The position numbers and the translations under genes are program-made. This document shows, piece after piece, positions 23,153-35,289 of a DNA stretch of 64,000 nucleotides. The stretch spans positions 124,001 through 188,000 of the forward strand of contig JAJIRX010000555.1 in NCBI GenBank assembly GCA_023853785.1, read 5' to 3'. The notes beneath the pieces are model-generated. The model was not told the origin of the DNA and searched no databases. It was given only the letters and a program-made list of their open reading frames with translations. This DNA is from Psilocybe azurescens (Eukaryota > Basidiomycota > Agaricomycetes > Agaricales > Agrocybaceae). Numbering within the stretch: the stretch's first letter is position 1; each line of letters opens with the position of its first letter.

Positions 23153-24753
23153 ATGCGACCAGTAAAGGGTTTGACAAGAGCCTTGAACGACAATGGAAGA
23201 TTTAGATACAAGGTTCGGATACGCTCTTCCAAGAGAGTAGAACCATTGACACGATAAATCAGTCTGTGTCGGCCAGGACCCAGAATCTGTCGTGGACTTT
23301 TTGATTGTTGGAGGAGGTGAGTGGGCGACTCAGACATTTGTATACGTTCATTGGCGCTTTATACTTGCTGCACAGGTGTCGTAGGGCTTGCTGTTGCTCA
23401 ACGTCTTACCCAATGCTTTCCATCTAAATCAACGTATCTTGTGGAAAGACACTCACGGGCTGGGGAAGAGACAAGGTATGTACGCTTCGGATTCCGAAGG
23501 TTTATTGTTAATTAACAGACTTAAACGATCTCAGTTCTCGTAACTCAGAGGTTATCCATTCAGGTAAGTATCCTCTCCGATACTACACGAACTTACAATT
23601 TACATGCGAGTCCATTTCCAGGTCTCTATTATCCTCCAGATTCCCTGAAGACAGCCTTATGTCTGCGGGGCCGTGATCTGATGTACCAGCGCTGCCGAGC
23701 ATACAACATTCCCTATAAGCAAACAGGAAAGCTCGTAGTAGCCAAAGCCGACCAACTTCCATACATCCAAGGCCTCCACGCCAAATCTCTGAAGCTCAAA
23801 TGGCCTGCCCATTCGCCACAGGAGGCGCAGAAGGAACCCATACTTCCTACGGAGCTGCTTACCAAACTAGAAATCGAAAAGCTAGAGCCTGACCTATCCA
23901 AAAACATAGTCGCTGCCTTGTGGTGTCCTAAAACAGGCATTGTGGACTCGCATGCCTTCATGGAAAGTTTGGAAAAAGATATCATAGAATCGGAGGAGGG
24001 ACAGCTTGTCTTCAACTCAGAGGTCGTGAGGATTGATCCATACCGCAATTCAGGGAAGGCCAAAGATGTACGCGATACCAGTGCCAACGAAGAAGGCTGG
24101 GTCGTTCAAGTCTGTTCAGAGGGAGAAGAAGGATACGCTTTACTTGCGCGTAACTTGATTAACGCGTCTGGTCTATCAAGTGCCATGGTCCTCAATTCCT
24201 TCCTTCCACAGGACCAGAGGATTCCTATGTTCTATGCCAGGGGTTCATATGCATCATATCATGGCCCAGGGGTCTCGAACATCAGTCACCTTATCTATCC
24301 GTGTCCCTACACAGGACCGAACGCCCATGCTTTTGAATCGTTGGGCACACACCTGACATTGGATCTTCAAGGCAAAATTCGCTTTGGACCCGACATAGAG
24401 TGGATAGATGTTCCAGCATCAGAAATCAAAGGCACTGTGGAGGATGCTGATTTCTGGACAAAAGGTTGAAGCCGGATGACTCGCGACTGCCTGATATCCA
24501 CCAAGCCGTGACGAGTTATTTACCTGGCGTAACATTGGAGGGGTTGCAACCTGATTATGTTGGCATTAGACCGAAGCTTATACCACCAGGAGGAGGTTTC
24601 CAGGACTTTCTATTCAGAAGGGACTATCCCAGTAAATATACCCAAAGAAATAATAGCAACCCAATGATCAGTTTACTCGGAATAGAGTCTCCAGGACTAA
24701 CATCAAGCTTGGCGATTGCGGAGATGGTTGTCGATGATATGCTGAAGAGGTAG
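23153..24753 (+). CDS. L-2-hydroxyglutarate dehydrogenase-like FAD oxidoreductase
   Basis: Mitochondrial-type flavoenzyme of the L2HGDH family, which oxidises L-2-hydroxyglutarate to 2-oxoglutarate. The Rossmann FAD site is VDFLIVGGGVVGLAVAQRL, then YLVERHSRAGEETSSRNSE and IHSGLYYPPDSLKT. The C-terminus has YVGIRPKLIPPGGGFQDF and LLGIESPGLTSSLAIAEMV. Exons about 23153-23316, 23376-23472, 23535-23573 and 23632-24753. Two problems: the ATG at 23153 gives an Arg-rich presequence-like start but its frame stops (CGATAA) just before the Rossmann segment, and near 24460-24467 one T is missing between FWTK and LKPDDSRLPDIH. Both look like single-base errors. The start is therefore uncertain. Confidence 0.85.
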
Positions 24754-24846
24754 CAAGGAGGGCGGCGTTACTCAAAGACCTAAAGGTTACAGTCTAAAAT
24801 GTATGCATTGGAATAGCAAATATTGAACGTCCGATGGAAATTGCCT

Positions 24847-25493
24847 CTATACCCGAGTCTTTACTTTGGGCTCCCATGCGTTGATCTTTGGGACAACCGT
24901 ATTGTATGACTTATAAGCTCCTCTTGTGCCAGTCAAGTTCTCAATGTAAGTCTAGAGTTGGTAGCAGTCGGCTTTCATACCCCAAATAGTTAAAGGAAAA
25001 CGCGACATACCGCTTTCCAAGGAGGAGATGAGCTCTGCATGACAGGGTCATTTGTGGGAGCATCTTTTCGGATATGGTGTATCCATGAGTGCCACTCTGG
25101 AGGAACTTGAGTGGCATTGTAATCATGCTGCATGGCAATTGATTTAGTCAAAACAGCTTTGGCGGCATTGAGAATAATTCATACTTGGGCGAAGTCAACC
25201 CATCGGTGACGACCTGCGAAGGAAAACGAACATTAGAATGCTGAATCAAGAAGCAAGTTCAAGTCATGCGCACCGGGCACTTCCTCCTCTGGGTTCCTGT
25301 TTTCGAAATACCTGTTTCCGAACCTAAAACCGACAGCCGTTCAGCACCAGTCGACCACCCAGAATGTCCCGACGCACTGATCCTTGCCGACATAGGTTCC
25401 GGCTTTGGCGTCACCGATGTACTGCAGTTGCCTCCACCACTCTTTCAGGCCCACCCGACGCATGTTCCGGATTGTCCGCTGTAATGAGACCAT
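24847..25493 (-). CDS. NADH:ubiquinone oxidoreductase subunit NDUFA12 (B17.2)
   Basis: Accessory subunit of mitochondrial complex I, hidden in six short exons that leave almost no long ORF: 25493-25378, 25323-25274, 25213-25185, 25127-25011 and 24951-24847 (the first two carry the N-terminus). The spliced product begins MVSLQRTIRNMRRVGLKEWW and contains QYIGDAKAGTYVG, FGNRYFENRNPEEEVPG, RHRWVDFAQHDYNATQVPP, EWHSWIHHIRKDAP and TNDPVMQSSSPPWK, the strongly conserved core of the family, then a tail ending KINAWEPKVKTRV. All introns are GT-AG and in phase with no frame break. About 138 residues, a normal length for the core subunit. Confidence 0.93.
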
Positions 25494-26005
25494 GGTGCCG
25501 AGACTAAGTTATCACAAATGGACTGGATGCAACTGCTGAAATTGGACGTTGGAGAGAGATGTATATTTGTTCATATTTATTGCGAAGGCCTTGTTCCAAT
25601 TTTGGAATCGCCGACTTTGCACTACGCTTGTCAAGTACAATCGCTCTCCTCTGCTGCTTTCTCTTCTTTAGCAAGCCCTGACGGAACATCATGCAAGAAT
25701 TGAATTGGTCTGACTGGGCTAGACAGAAATGTACGAGACAATCAGCCAGTTTTTGATCTGAAGGACTGGCCCATTGAACTCCTCTTCTGGCTGCCACGAG
25801 TCTCTTTGCACCTACAGGCGGATGACCCAAGCAGGCTACGATCATGTCTCACCTTAAGGATCGTAATTTCAAGGACTGGCTGCGAGAAAGAAACTTATTC
25901 ACCTTTCCACTTGCTCCTTGTTGTTATACCCACCGGTGAACGACTTGTCACCCCCAATCTCAACTTTTGAGCATATTTTGTCTTGCTTGTAGTATCTGAA
26001 CCTGG
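25494..26005. other. Intergenic, divergent from NDUFA12
   Basis: About 510 bases serving as NDUFA12 promoter on the minus side. A 113-codon minus frame (25504-25845) has no family resemblance and no good start context. Confidence 0.35.
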
Positions 26006-26680
26006 ATGGCGTTTTTGGCGGTCGCCTTACTGGTCCTCATTCAATATCTTCGTGACTTTTGTCTCGTATTCTCAGGAGCAATGTCTTTATTTATTTGTTA
26101 CCTCTGGTACTCGCACACCGATCCCCAAGAAACGGCCCTATTCGAACCACTTGTTACCGCTAAAAGCGACATCGCCAAAGGTACTGATTTGTCTTATTCC
26201 GATTTATCTTATGGGTATCGAAAGAACTTTTTTTTTACAGATACTCAGTTAGTTCCAATAATTGGCACCCCTTCTATTCTCATCAACAATGCGAGCTTCG
26301 TTCCCGACCTTTCAACGGATGAGCAAGGGCTTCAGATAAGCTTCTTCATGGTATTTTGTTGCTGCAGGATGAACCCCAATTCTCAGTACTCATAGCAGCC
26401 CCTTCAAGGTTTCCGCTAGCAACATCTCTATTCATTCTAAAGGTGACATCAAACTTGTCTCCAACTTCGACCGCCTGAAGGCCCAAAGCACCAAAACTCT
26501 TGAGGCACTTGCGCAGAATCGCCGACGGATGGCAGATAGAAGTGGTGAGCCATTTTATTCGCCATAGTTTTATATCCATGTAACCATTCTTCTTATCGAC
26601 AGCGGCCCAGGTCAGGAAACTGCGTGTCAAGAGGGCGCGGGCTGTACTTGATACCCGCCACTGTCCAATTCACCTCTGAA
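26006..26680 (+). CDS. Hypothetical membrane-anchored protein
   Basis: The start ATG at 26006 opens MAFLAVALLVLIQYLRDF and a second hydrophobic stretch SGAMSLFICYLWY. A GT-AG intron (about 26180-26240) joins SDIAK to DTQLVPIIGTPSILINNAS. The next segment reads DEPQFSVLIAAPSRFPLA, then with one extra A at 26439-26441 continues as GDIKLVSNFDRLKAQSTK and LEALAQNRRRMADRS, and after another intron ends in a basic tail near 26677. Two membrane-like segments and a basic C-terminal helix can be described; no family recognised. Frame continuity before DEPQ is also unresolved, so the model is tentative. Confidence 0.4.
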
Positions 26681-27366
26681 CGGAACAAGCCTAGTTTCTG
26701 TCCCTTCCCCAATATAGATTTGTAAGGATTTTTGTATTTTTTTAAAAAGATCCATCCCACTTTTGTTTAGTTCCCACTTATCCTCGTACTGCCATGAAAT
26801 ATACCCTCATTGCAAAAAGCCATCGTCTGCCTCTATGTGTTCACCGGAATATCTGATATTGCATTCTAGCGATTTTGTCGCGTTTGATGACATACATGTT
26901 GGGTATGGCACAATTATGCATAGAGCGTCGTTTTCATAACGACATCGACTCAATCTCTTTTCTGCAGGCAAGAAGTCCCTTTTATCGGCTGTAATTGGCT
27001 GGGAATATCGGGGATTGCCCTTACTGAGCAAATCACCAGGGCGTTCCATAGGAACAACCATCATGGGAAGGAACAACCACGGATACGGACAGTGACAGGT
27101 GCTCTTGATGAACACATCTTAATCAATCACGCTTGTTTTTTGAATATGAGTAAAGGTCAGACGTTTGAGAAACATTACAGTATGACAGTGATAAATCGAT
27201 ACGACGTGGATTCTTGTCACCATCTGTTCACTTTGTTCTCACCGTTCATCTCATTCTGCACTCTGGCAGTTGCACTTCCTTCGTTGAAGAGCTGAAGCCT
27301 GTGGCTTCACTTACGGTCTTTTCTGTTAACACCTTCTTTTTCATACAGGCGGAGGGAATAGACTAG
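26681..27366. other. Intergenic or unrecognised exons
   Basis: About 690 bases. Plus-strand pieces such as EVPFIGCNWLGISGIALTEQ (near 26970) look protein-like, but I could not connect them into a gene. Confidence 0.3.
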
Positions 27367-29053
27367 ATGTCTGCGGCCAATGGCACAAGTAAGCAACATC
27401 CGATTTCTTGTCGAAGGTGCCGATCCGGATTGTCGTTCTTTCTAGATAGTACCCTTAACAATGACCTCCCGGTGAACATTGTGCGAGGGACTCACAGTCA
27501 ACTAGTACTGTTCCTAGTGCTCAACATGTGGCCTTCACACTTTGGTCTTCTCGTATTGGTCGGAATTGTTATTTTATCGAAGCGAGTGACGAGACATCCC
27601 ACATTTGTGAATCTATGCGTTGTATTTATTATCACAGGCCTGTGAGTAATTCCGGCGATGCCCAATTAAAGACTACTAACTGTCTTCAAGATCTTCCAGC
27701 TTGTTGTAAGTCGTTTCAAAGAGCGGGGTGCTAAAGAGATAACATCACGACTGAGATGGTCATGATCATTATAGAGTGTATGCTGGAAAGACGACCGGTC
27801 CTGAGCCATCACGCATTCTCTGCCTATTGCAAGCTTCCCTCCTTTATGGCATGCCAGGCCTGTGAGTGCTATTGTTCTCTGCTCTTAGGATGCCTGTTTT
27901 TTTACCAGTTCCGCTCAGTACTTCGACCGCAGCTTTGATGCTCGTACTGCAGGTGGGAAGATGATAACTCTCAGTCGGAATTGATGATCCAGATGCTCAT
28001 ATCTATCTATAGATGTTTTTCACCGTCAGAGCGTCCTCGCAAGGTTTGCCAAATAACGATGAAGATCATTTCTTCAGGCTTTGGGGGTATGGCTGCACAA
28101 CCCGCTTTCGAATACAGCAAGCATTGACCACGTTTTCAGATGCTAGCTGCCCCATATCTGGCCTACTTAGTTGGTATTTTGGCCACTGCAGCTGTAAGAG
28201 ATTGTCTCTTGCGACCTTCTGCGATTGGATGCTCAGATTTCCTTTAGGTTGGAGCTGCAAATCCAGAGCATGTCTCGCGTAACCGGCGCTTCTTTTATTG
28301 TTCTGTAGAATCGCTTCCCTTGTAGGTTCTTCCTTCATTTCAGAGAAATCCATGGGCGCCCATGCTTGTCTTCTCTGCAGAACGAATACTCTAACAGTGG
28401 CATCAGCAATAATTCTATTCACCGCGCTGGTTGCAGTCGGTGAGTTCTTCGATTGCATTTTAATACTCCAGACTCAACAGGAATGCATTCAGTCTGGACA
28501 ATGGTGATTCTGTATAGGCGCCTGTCAAGGTCCAAACAAGAAAGGTCGCAATGGACAATGGACTTAAGTCTCCCCATACGTATTATGGGATTTGGAGTAT
28601 ACATCATCATTGCCATGAGGTAATAAACCTGCTTAGCACAGACGCCCCTCACTTTGTCTAACATTACCATGAACTCTTAGCTTGAGCTTATTATCTGTAA
28701 AATCGCCATCGAGCCCAGTCCCCGACCTCGTCATCGCGTCAGGTACGCCTTTGTACATCAACTTGGTCTAGTATCTTCTAACCATAGTTCATGTCTCTCC
28801 AATATATAGCCGCCACCGTTGTTATCCTCATTTTTGGGACACAAAGGGTGGGTACTTCACACACACGCTTTCCTGTTGCGGAACTTGATACTTGATGCTT
28901 ATTACACAGGACATATTGAGAGTACTGTGCTTTTGGAAACGACCCTCTCCTCAGGAGAACCAAATCCGTGTTGACCTGAAGATGGAGTTCGACCGCGAGG
29001 TTGATATTCCTCCGAAGGTACCCGAGAAAGACCACCGAAATTATCAAGTTTAA
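27367..29053 (+). CDS. Seven-helix receptor-like membrane protein (Agaricomycete family)
   Basis: A gene of about 12 exons with no ORF longer than 100 codons, reconstructed through GT-AG introns. The start is MSAANGTNSTLNNDLPVNI, followed by hydrophobic helices in order: FGLLVLVGIVILSKRVTRHP, VNLCVVFIITGL, LLQASLLYGMPGL, ALMLVLQMFFTVRAS, MLAAPYLAYLVGILATAAVG, LTVASAIILFTALVAVVW and FGVYIIIAMSLSLLS. The last helix leads to VVILIFGTQRDILRVLCFWK and a charged tail ending HRNYQV. The extracellular loop RNRRFFYCSVESLPL is typical of this fungal family. Resembles G-protein-coupled-receptor-like proteins of mushrooms; ligand unknown. At 28083-28087 one more G would put the exon before MLAAPYL in phase. 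Confidence 0.82.
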
Positions 29054-29533
29054 TGATTACTTCCTTCCATACCTATTTATTAATTTCTTGGAAACGTCTC
29101 CTGGATTCAGAGGTTACAATGTAGTGTAGCGGCATATTCTCGATTGCACCTGGTTCAGTTTTGGGTTAGATTGTTGTTTTTGTGTTGTGATAAAAAAATT
29201 TGTATCCATAGCCTTATGTAAAGGTTGACATGCCTAGTGGAAGTGCAAGACCCGGCTGGCACGACTTTAGGGTTAATGCCAGGGTCAAATTGGGAAGATA
29301 AGATGGTAATGATGTGATATGTACTGACAATAAATGTTAAGGACATCTATAGCTACTAGTCGACTTGAAGGCAGAACAACTCGGAGACATGATCTACTAT
29401 TTGGTATTACATCCGCTCACTTTGAACTATATATATAAATGATTGAAACCACAAAAAATTAAAGAAAAGAAATAGCAAGGAACAAGAAACAATAGCACAT
29501 GTACATTGACATCAAGAAAAGATCAGGAAGGTG
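29054..29533. other. Intergenic between convergent genes
   Basis: About 480 bases of AT-rich 3' UTR sequence for the seven-helix gene and the BTB gene. Nothing else seen. Confidence 0.4.
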
Positions 29534-30803
29534 TCAAAGCGCCTGGCGGTGTGCGCGTAACCTGTCCCAATTTGGTAGACCATACATGGCAGGCAGGTTG
29601 TCCCAGGAACCTTGTCGAAATGCCCTATGAAGGGCTTTACAACAGGAGAGACAAGAATTGCACATTCCTTGGGAGACAAACTCGTCCCAATCGCTCATAT
29701 CCCACACTTTGCCCAGGAAATCCTGCATCTCGCGCGGTTGTTCACGAACCGTGCACAATTTCCTCAGTTCGACCCTCCTGATATTCGAACAGACTTGGCC
29801 ATTTTCGCAATGCGGAAGATCTGTATGCAGGAATGCGAGAACACGCGAGCTTTCCTCTTTATGAGCGAGGTACCCACATATTATTCTCGTTTTAATATCG
29901 TTTGGAAGAGATCCAGGACAGTCTTTCCATTTGGGGTGTGCCAGTAAAGTTTTCATGTCGTATAAACAACACTCATAGAAGGCAGTGGGTAGTATCCACG
30001 GTACGTTGTAGGTGGTGCAAAGTTCAATGATGTTGAGAGTGCCCGTAAGACTGGAAGATACCGGATGACAGTGGAACTCCTGTCGTTCGATCGAGAAAGT
30101 GGAAAAATCCTCACGACGATCCCAGTCATCGATATCCGAGCAAGGATACACCCGCTCTAGGTGAGCGAGGGCCCTACGGCGCAAAAAGCGAACCTCGTAT
30201 TTTGAGGCCAATTTAAATATAGCCAGAATGAATTCAAGGGTTTCTCTGGCTGGTGGACCTTCGAAATATCTAATAACGAACCCAAGACAAGAGTCAGTAT
30301 CAAATTAAGAGGTTGATCATAAAAAAGTAGACCCCAAGACTGACTCTGGATCAATCAATGCGCTCAGAAACGTAGCAGCTTCAACAGCTGTGACACCAAG
30401 CATTTTAATAATAGTACACCCTGGAGCTCCAAGCTGTTCAATGACTTTAGGATCATTTCCATGGTAAGCGTATGTAAAAAAAACTGGTGGAGGAGACATC
30501 GCGTTTATGGTAAATGTCACTGAACACCGATGACTTCGCGAAGAAAAGTGTAGGAGGTACCCGAAAGAAGTGATCCTCCGCTTGAAGAACAACGTTCTCA
30601 ATGTTATGAAACCACAGGTCATCCACAGGGTTGAATTGAAAACCAGCGCTAGGGCTCCCAGTTTCTAGTTGGTCAAACGCATTTGCCAGAAAATCAGCAT
30701 CATCGCTACCGGGAGCGGAGTGTGCCAGGACAGAACCAGATATGTCAGAAAAGGAGTCACTGGAAAAGTCCAGACTCGAATAGTAGGAATCAGCGCTGGA
30801 CAT
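29534..30803 (-). CDS. BTB-domain protein of the basidiomycete type
   Basis: The N-terminus (MSSADSYYSSLDFSSDSFSD) is Ser/Asp-rich. The BTB core begins at about residue 60: LWFHNIENVVLQAEDHFFRV, then PPTLFFAKSSVFSDIYH. A later part, TAVEAATFLSALIDPEYFEG, and the helix FKLASKYEVRFLRRRALAHL are typical. An intron (donor GTCAGT, minus strand near 30346) joins IDPE to YFEG. The long C-terminal region ends with a Cys-bearing stretch (MCNSCLSCCKALHRAF). BTB proteins of this type are expanded in mushrooms and may be cullin-3 adaptors or regulators; role unknown here. The eight-base A run at 30476-30483 (T on the coding strand) breaks the frame; seven would restore it. Confidence 0.82.
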
Positions 30804-31023
30804 TTCAACCAGAATTGAAAAAAAAAATTAGAACAATTAAAAGTACTGTCGCGAGACGGATAGTAAATGTCAGTTAGATGATGAGGGTTTTTGCAACAAC
30901 CGTTAGGCACGTAAGTAGTCGGCACTTGAAATTCATTCAGACGACACAGACAAGCAGGCCACAATAAAATCTCAAATTTCGTGTCCGTCCCGTTCGTGTA
31001 CAAGTCGCGTTATTCCTATAGAC
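30804..31023. promoter_or_regulatory. Shared divergent promoter, BTB gene and bL12m gene
   Basis: Only 220 bases separate the two start codons on opposite strands, so both promoters must lie here. No clear TATA box. Confidence 0.5.
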
Positions 31024-31874
31024 ATGGCTGTAAGTTCATACAATTACCTCTTCCTTCAATATCCTCATGTTCACCTTTTACTCAGAGTCGTTGTTCTTCG
31101 ATTCTCAGAGCGGTTTCGCGACCAGCATCTTTCTCTCGGTATGAAGTTGTCATACATTATTTGAACCCGCCAACCGCGTCTCAACAAATAACTTTTGGTA
31201 CCCGCAGTTATTCGAGAGTAGCCAACTCTTCAAGATGCCTAGCAACCGCCTCCGAGTCGAAACCCTCCAACTCTTCAACACCACCCCACCCCCAGCTTCG
31301 ACTAACCCGACTATTACACGTATCGTTGACGACATTTCCGGCCTGACGTTGCTTCAAGCTTCAGACCTCGTCACTCAGCTGAAGGTACGTGAACTGGAGA
31401 CTTTTATTCATAGAATCTTATTCATTTATTGGACAGGCACGGTTGAACATCCAAGAAATTGCCATGCCCGCTGCAGGAGCCGCTGCAGCCCCTGCCGCGA
31501 CGGCGGCGGCGAGTGACGAGCCTGCTGCCGTTCGTTCTGTTTCTTTCCAAATATAGATATCTTTCTGACAGTTAATATAGGAAAAACCAAAGGAAAAGAC
31601 TGTCTTCAACGTGATGCTAGAGTCTTTCGACGCCGGTTCGAAGCCAAAGGTCATCCGAGAGGTCAAGGCTCTTGTGCCAAATTTGACGCTGATGGATGTA
31701 CGTTTCATTTCCCGTTTTGTCCCGACTGCACAACCCGCTCATCGCCTTCACTTTCAGGCCAAGAAGTTCGTCGAGTCATTACCAAAAGTATTGAAGGAGA
31801 ACTTGTCGAAGGAAGAGGCCGAGAAGCTGCAGAAGGCATTTGAGGCTATCGGTGCTGTTGTTAAACTAGACTAA
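31024..31874 (+). CDS. Mitochondrial ribosomal protein bL12m (L7/L12)
   Basis: Exons 31024-31029 (just MA), 31086-31138, 31208-31384, 31437-31529, 31581-31697 and 31758-31874. The first part (SRCSSILRAVSRPASFSR) is a basic presequence. Then come the dimerisation region ITRIVDDISGLTLLQASDLV, an Ala-rich hinge, and the factor-binding C-terminal domain (EKTVFNVMLESFDAGSKPKV, NLTLMDAKKFVESLPKVLKE, AEKLQKAFEAIGAVVKLD). It forms the stalk that recruits translation factors in the mitoribosome. One C is missing in the CCCC run at 31284-31287; CCCCC restores PPPPPASTNPTITRIV in frame. All splice joins are otherwise in phase. Confidence 0.93.
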
Positions 31875-32060
31875 TATATCCACGAGTATCTAACGCATCC
31901 AACACGGTCGAGCAAAATAATAATTTCGAAAGTGCGATTTTCGAATAAGAGCAGATATGGATACAAAAAAAAGATGGGAGAAAAGGAGTGGACGGTGTGC
32001 ACAAGACATGAATGTCAAGGCGCAAATTGGTGATTACATGGTAATAGTAAGTAAAATAGT

Positions 32061-35000
32061 TCAATCCTCGGAAAGATATCGGTACTCGAACCGGAAGTCG
32101 CTCTTCTTCCTTTGGCACCATGAGCCTTCCCAGTCGAAATATACATATACACCTTGTTCGTACTCTTCTGTAATCGCCTGCGGTTCTGAATGACGCTGGA
32201 ACCACGTTAGGTACTTAACGTGGAAACGCCATGATTGACGCTTCAATTCCTTGGCAGCGAGGAACCTGGTTTCAATTAGTACAACAGCATCGGTAAAAAT
32301 TGTTCGTGCTTTAAATTCTCACTGTTGGTACGTCCCGGGAAGATAGTAGAAGATCCAGAATAGTGTTTCAACATCTAGCTGATTGAAGATGCCTGGTGTT
32401 TGCAGCAAAGGATGAGGTGTCTGAGGATAATATGGTGCCGTCTGGAATGGGTTACGAGGTACATAATACTTGGGCCTGGAAATGGAAAACGTAAATCTGT
32501 GGACTACGATGAACGATGGATGGAATACTTACTTCTCGGTATCTTGTGGTTGTGGTGCATTCGAGTATCCACCTTCCAGCATCTTATGCACTTGATCAAG
32601 ATTATGCGCACGCAGAGCTACAATATCGCCACATCAGTCAAAGTGACAAGGCAAGCATGGATCCACAGAGAATATTCCAACCTTTCTGCTTCACATTTTC
32701 GAATGACACGACCAAATCTGACAAAGAGCCAGGGAAGGCAGCTGGAGGACGCTGCTGTTGTTGTAGCGGTGCAGACTGAGCTGCGGACGCCGGTCGTTGC
32801 GCTCCAATGTTTTGTGGTATCAGTGTTGGTATTGACCCACTTGCAGTTTGCTGTTCCACCTGAGAGACCTTGACACCAGGAGGGAACATCGGCTGCTGCT
32901 GTACCTGGACTGAGACCGGTGGAGGGGATTTGGGCCGTTGGGTATATTGTTGGAGCTGCTGTGGCAATGGCGACGGTCCCGAGGTCGGAGGAGCCTGCTG
33001 TGATTGTAAAGATTGAGAGGAATTGGATTGTGCCTGGATTGGCGGCAACTGTGAACTTTCCGGAGCGGCCGTGTTCTATGAGTAACAGTTATCAGCACCT
33101 TGGATCACAGAGGAGATAAAAATATAACATACCGCAGCACTAGGCGACTGTGTGGAGAGTGTCGGAGAGGAAACGGAATCTGTAAAGAAAATGAGTTCTT
33201 GCTTTGGGGCGTAAGTACGTTAACAAACCTTTGGCAGGAATCGTGTTTTGTTGCGGTGACGAAGGAGCAGGTTTGCCTGATGATACCGCTTCAGACAACG
33301 CAGGAGATTCTTGACCAGAATAGAATGAGCCATCAGGTTGTTGTGATGCTGATGCAGCCGATGATAGCATTGGACTTGTCACTGAAAGTTGTGTTAGGCT
33401 AGGCGATGATACCGCGACACTTTGCTGTTCTTGTGAAATCGGCAAGGATATTAGTCCAGTTGGTATTGAGAGTGCAGTCGACGAGAGTGGAGGAGGATGT
33501 GAAGATGTTGATGCAGCAGGAGTACCTGGAACTGATGCAGCTGTCAATGATGATGACGATGCAGAAGGAGGGGGAGGTGGTGCCACTGCTGCCGCTGCTG
33601 CTGCTGCATAGCGTATTGGAGGTAAAACGGCAGGTGCCGCAGATCGAGGTGCCGGTGTTTGCTGCTGCAAGCCTGCCTTGAGGATGGTGGCCATTGGTTG
33701 CTGCGCCAAGTTGAGATTTGGAGGAGGTTTTGCTAAAAGGAAACATCAGATAGGAGTTAACGCTCTCATTTCGACCAACATACTGTCCATTGATTGTTCT
33801 AATCGGGCATTTTAGTAAAGCAGGCAAAGAAGTAAAAGTATACGCCGCACGCACTCCGCAGGTTCAGTGATACTGAGGCTTTCTTCAGTATTGGACTATC
33901 ATCTCTCTTGCTACTCGTCACACTTTCCTCATCGTGTTTCTTTGCAGGCCGTGGCGGTACATCTGCAAGACATCAGTTGAAGACCAAAACGACTTTTAAG
34001 AATACACGAACCTTCGCTAGCATCGTCAGAATCTTCACTGTCGTCGTCGTCCGCAATGAGACCGAATTTCTCTTCTTCCTCGTCCAGGTTGAGCTCATCG
34101 TATATGCCTTCATCCTCATCAAAGCCTTCATCCTGGATGCGAAAATTCAAGTTTCTGGTAATCGTAAAAGAGGACGGACAACACGGACCGTATTGCTTTC
34201 CACGAAATATCCAACATCTTCCTTCAGACCATTGACCTTTTCCAGAGCAAGCGAGCCGTTGTTCAGCATTCTTAACACGATTTCGAGGCGGCTGATGTGC
34301 CATTTTCGTCTATCGTTCAGGTGTTCCAGTTCTTCTTGCCGACCAACATTACTTTGACCACCTTTATTCCGTTTCTTCCCTGTCCCTTGAAGGGCCTCCA
34401 CCTCTGCTTCTGCCTGTTCCACCTGCATTTGAAGTTCTTCAACTTGATGGTTTACCCACGCAATGGCCTCCTCCTTCTCCCTGTTCTTTCGGATCCAGTT
34501 TGGCGGCTTGTATTAGACCTTCTTTCGAGAATGCTTTCGTCTTCATTTCCTTCTCGCAGGCTTTGAACTTCTCCATTTGCTGTTCATCGTGAATACGTGT
34601 GTTAGAATTGAACCATACAAAAGAGTCGAATAAAAAAGCAGGAACACGCAGCAAAGAAAGGAAGTCAAGCATTGTGAATCGGAAAAGTAGATACACGCAA
34701 GTCGAATTCCTCATGTCAACAAGAATCAAGACACGAGGATTCCACCCCTCAGCAGCATGCGCCCATACGCCAAATAGTTATATGAAAACTTGTAAAATAT
34801 AAGCGAAGCTCACTGTTTCGATCAGCTTTCTATTGTCCAATAGCGCCGACTTGTCTTTGATATCATTGCTCGCGACCCAGGTCTTTATTTGGTCTCGTAG
34901 CCGCTGTAGCTTCTTTATCTGCGTTTTGAGATCCAATTCAGACTTCTCCTTTTGTGTTTGATTTGTGGACCCCTGCATTTTATCGTATATGTTCTCAAAG

Positions 35001-35126
35001 AGCTCGACACCCTCTCCGACTTTCTTGAGAGTCCGGTCAATTTCGGCTGGCGGTACAATGCCTTGAGCTCGTGTTTGTTATACAGAGGCGTGAGTAGTAC
35101 ATACTTTGTAGCTTTCTTGCAGCCAT
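32061..35126 (-). CDS. CCR4-NOT complex subunit NOT3/NOT5
   Basis: Start [20 protein letters not shown] after a first intron (35102-35046 region). The N-terminal coiled-coil NOT3 domain includes [57 protein letters not shown] and [20 protein letters not shown]. An acidic stretch ([20 protein letters not shown]) follows, then a long low-complexity Pro/Gln/Ser/Ala linker. The C-terminal NOT box has [40 protein letters not shown] and [18 protein letters not shown]. It scaffolds mRNA deadenylation and codon-optimality sensing in the cytoplasm. An extra base in the CCC at 34479-34481 (GGG on the coding strand) breaks the frame before [18 protein letters not shown]. Many short introns. Confidence 0.94.
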
Positions 35127-35289
35127 GGCGAAAGTAGTCCGAGAGCAGACTGTGAGATATGTTTATGTTGCCGTTGGGGTAGAACTTAGAATACGGTGGC
35201 AGTGGCAGCTTAGGTATGTGTTTATTTACTAAAGCCGTTTATTATTACTAATCAAACAGTTCAAACTTGACGCACGCGAGCCTTCCTCA

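Noticed and set aside
26850..27090. ABC-transporter nucleotide-binding fragment (AFDDIHVGYG ... GKKSLLSAV)
   Set aside because: The P-loop glycines are missing and no Walker B or signature motif follows. The likeness is probably chance.
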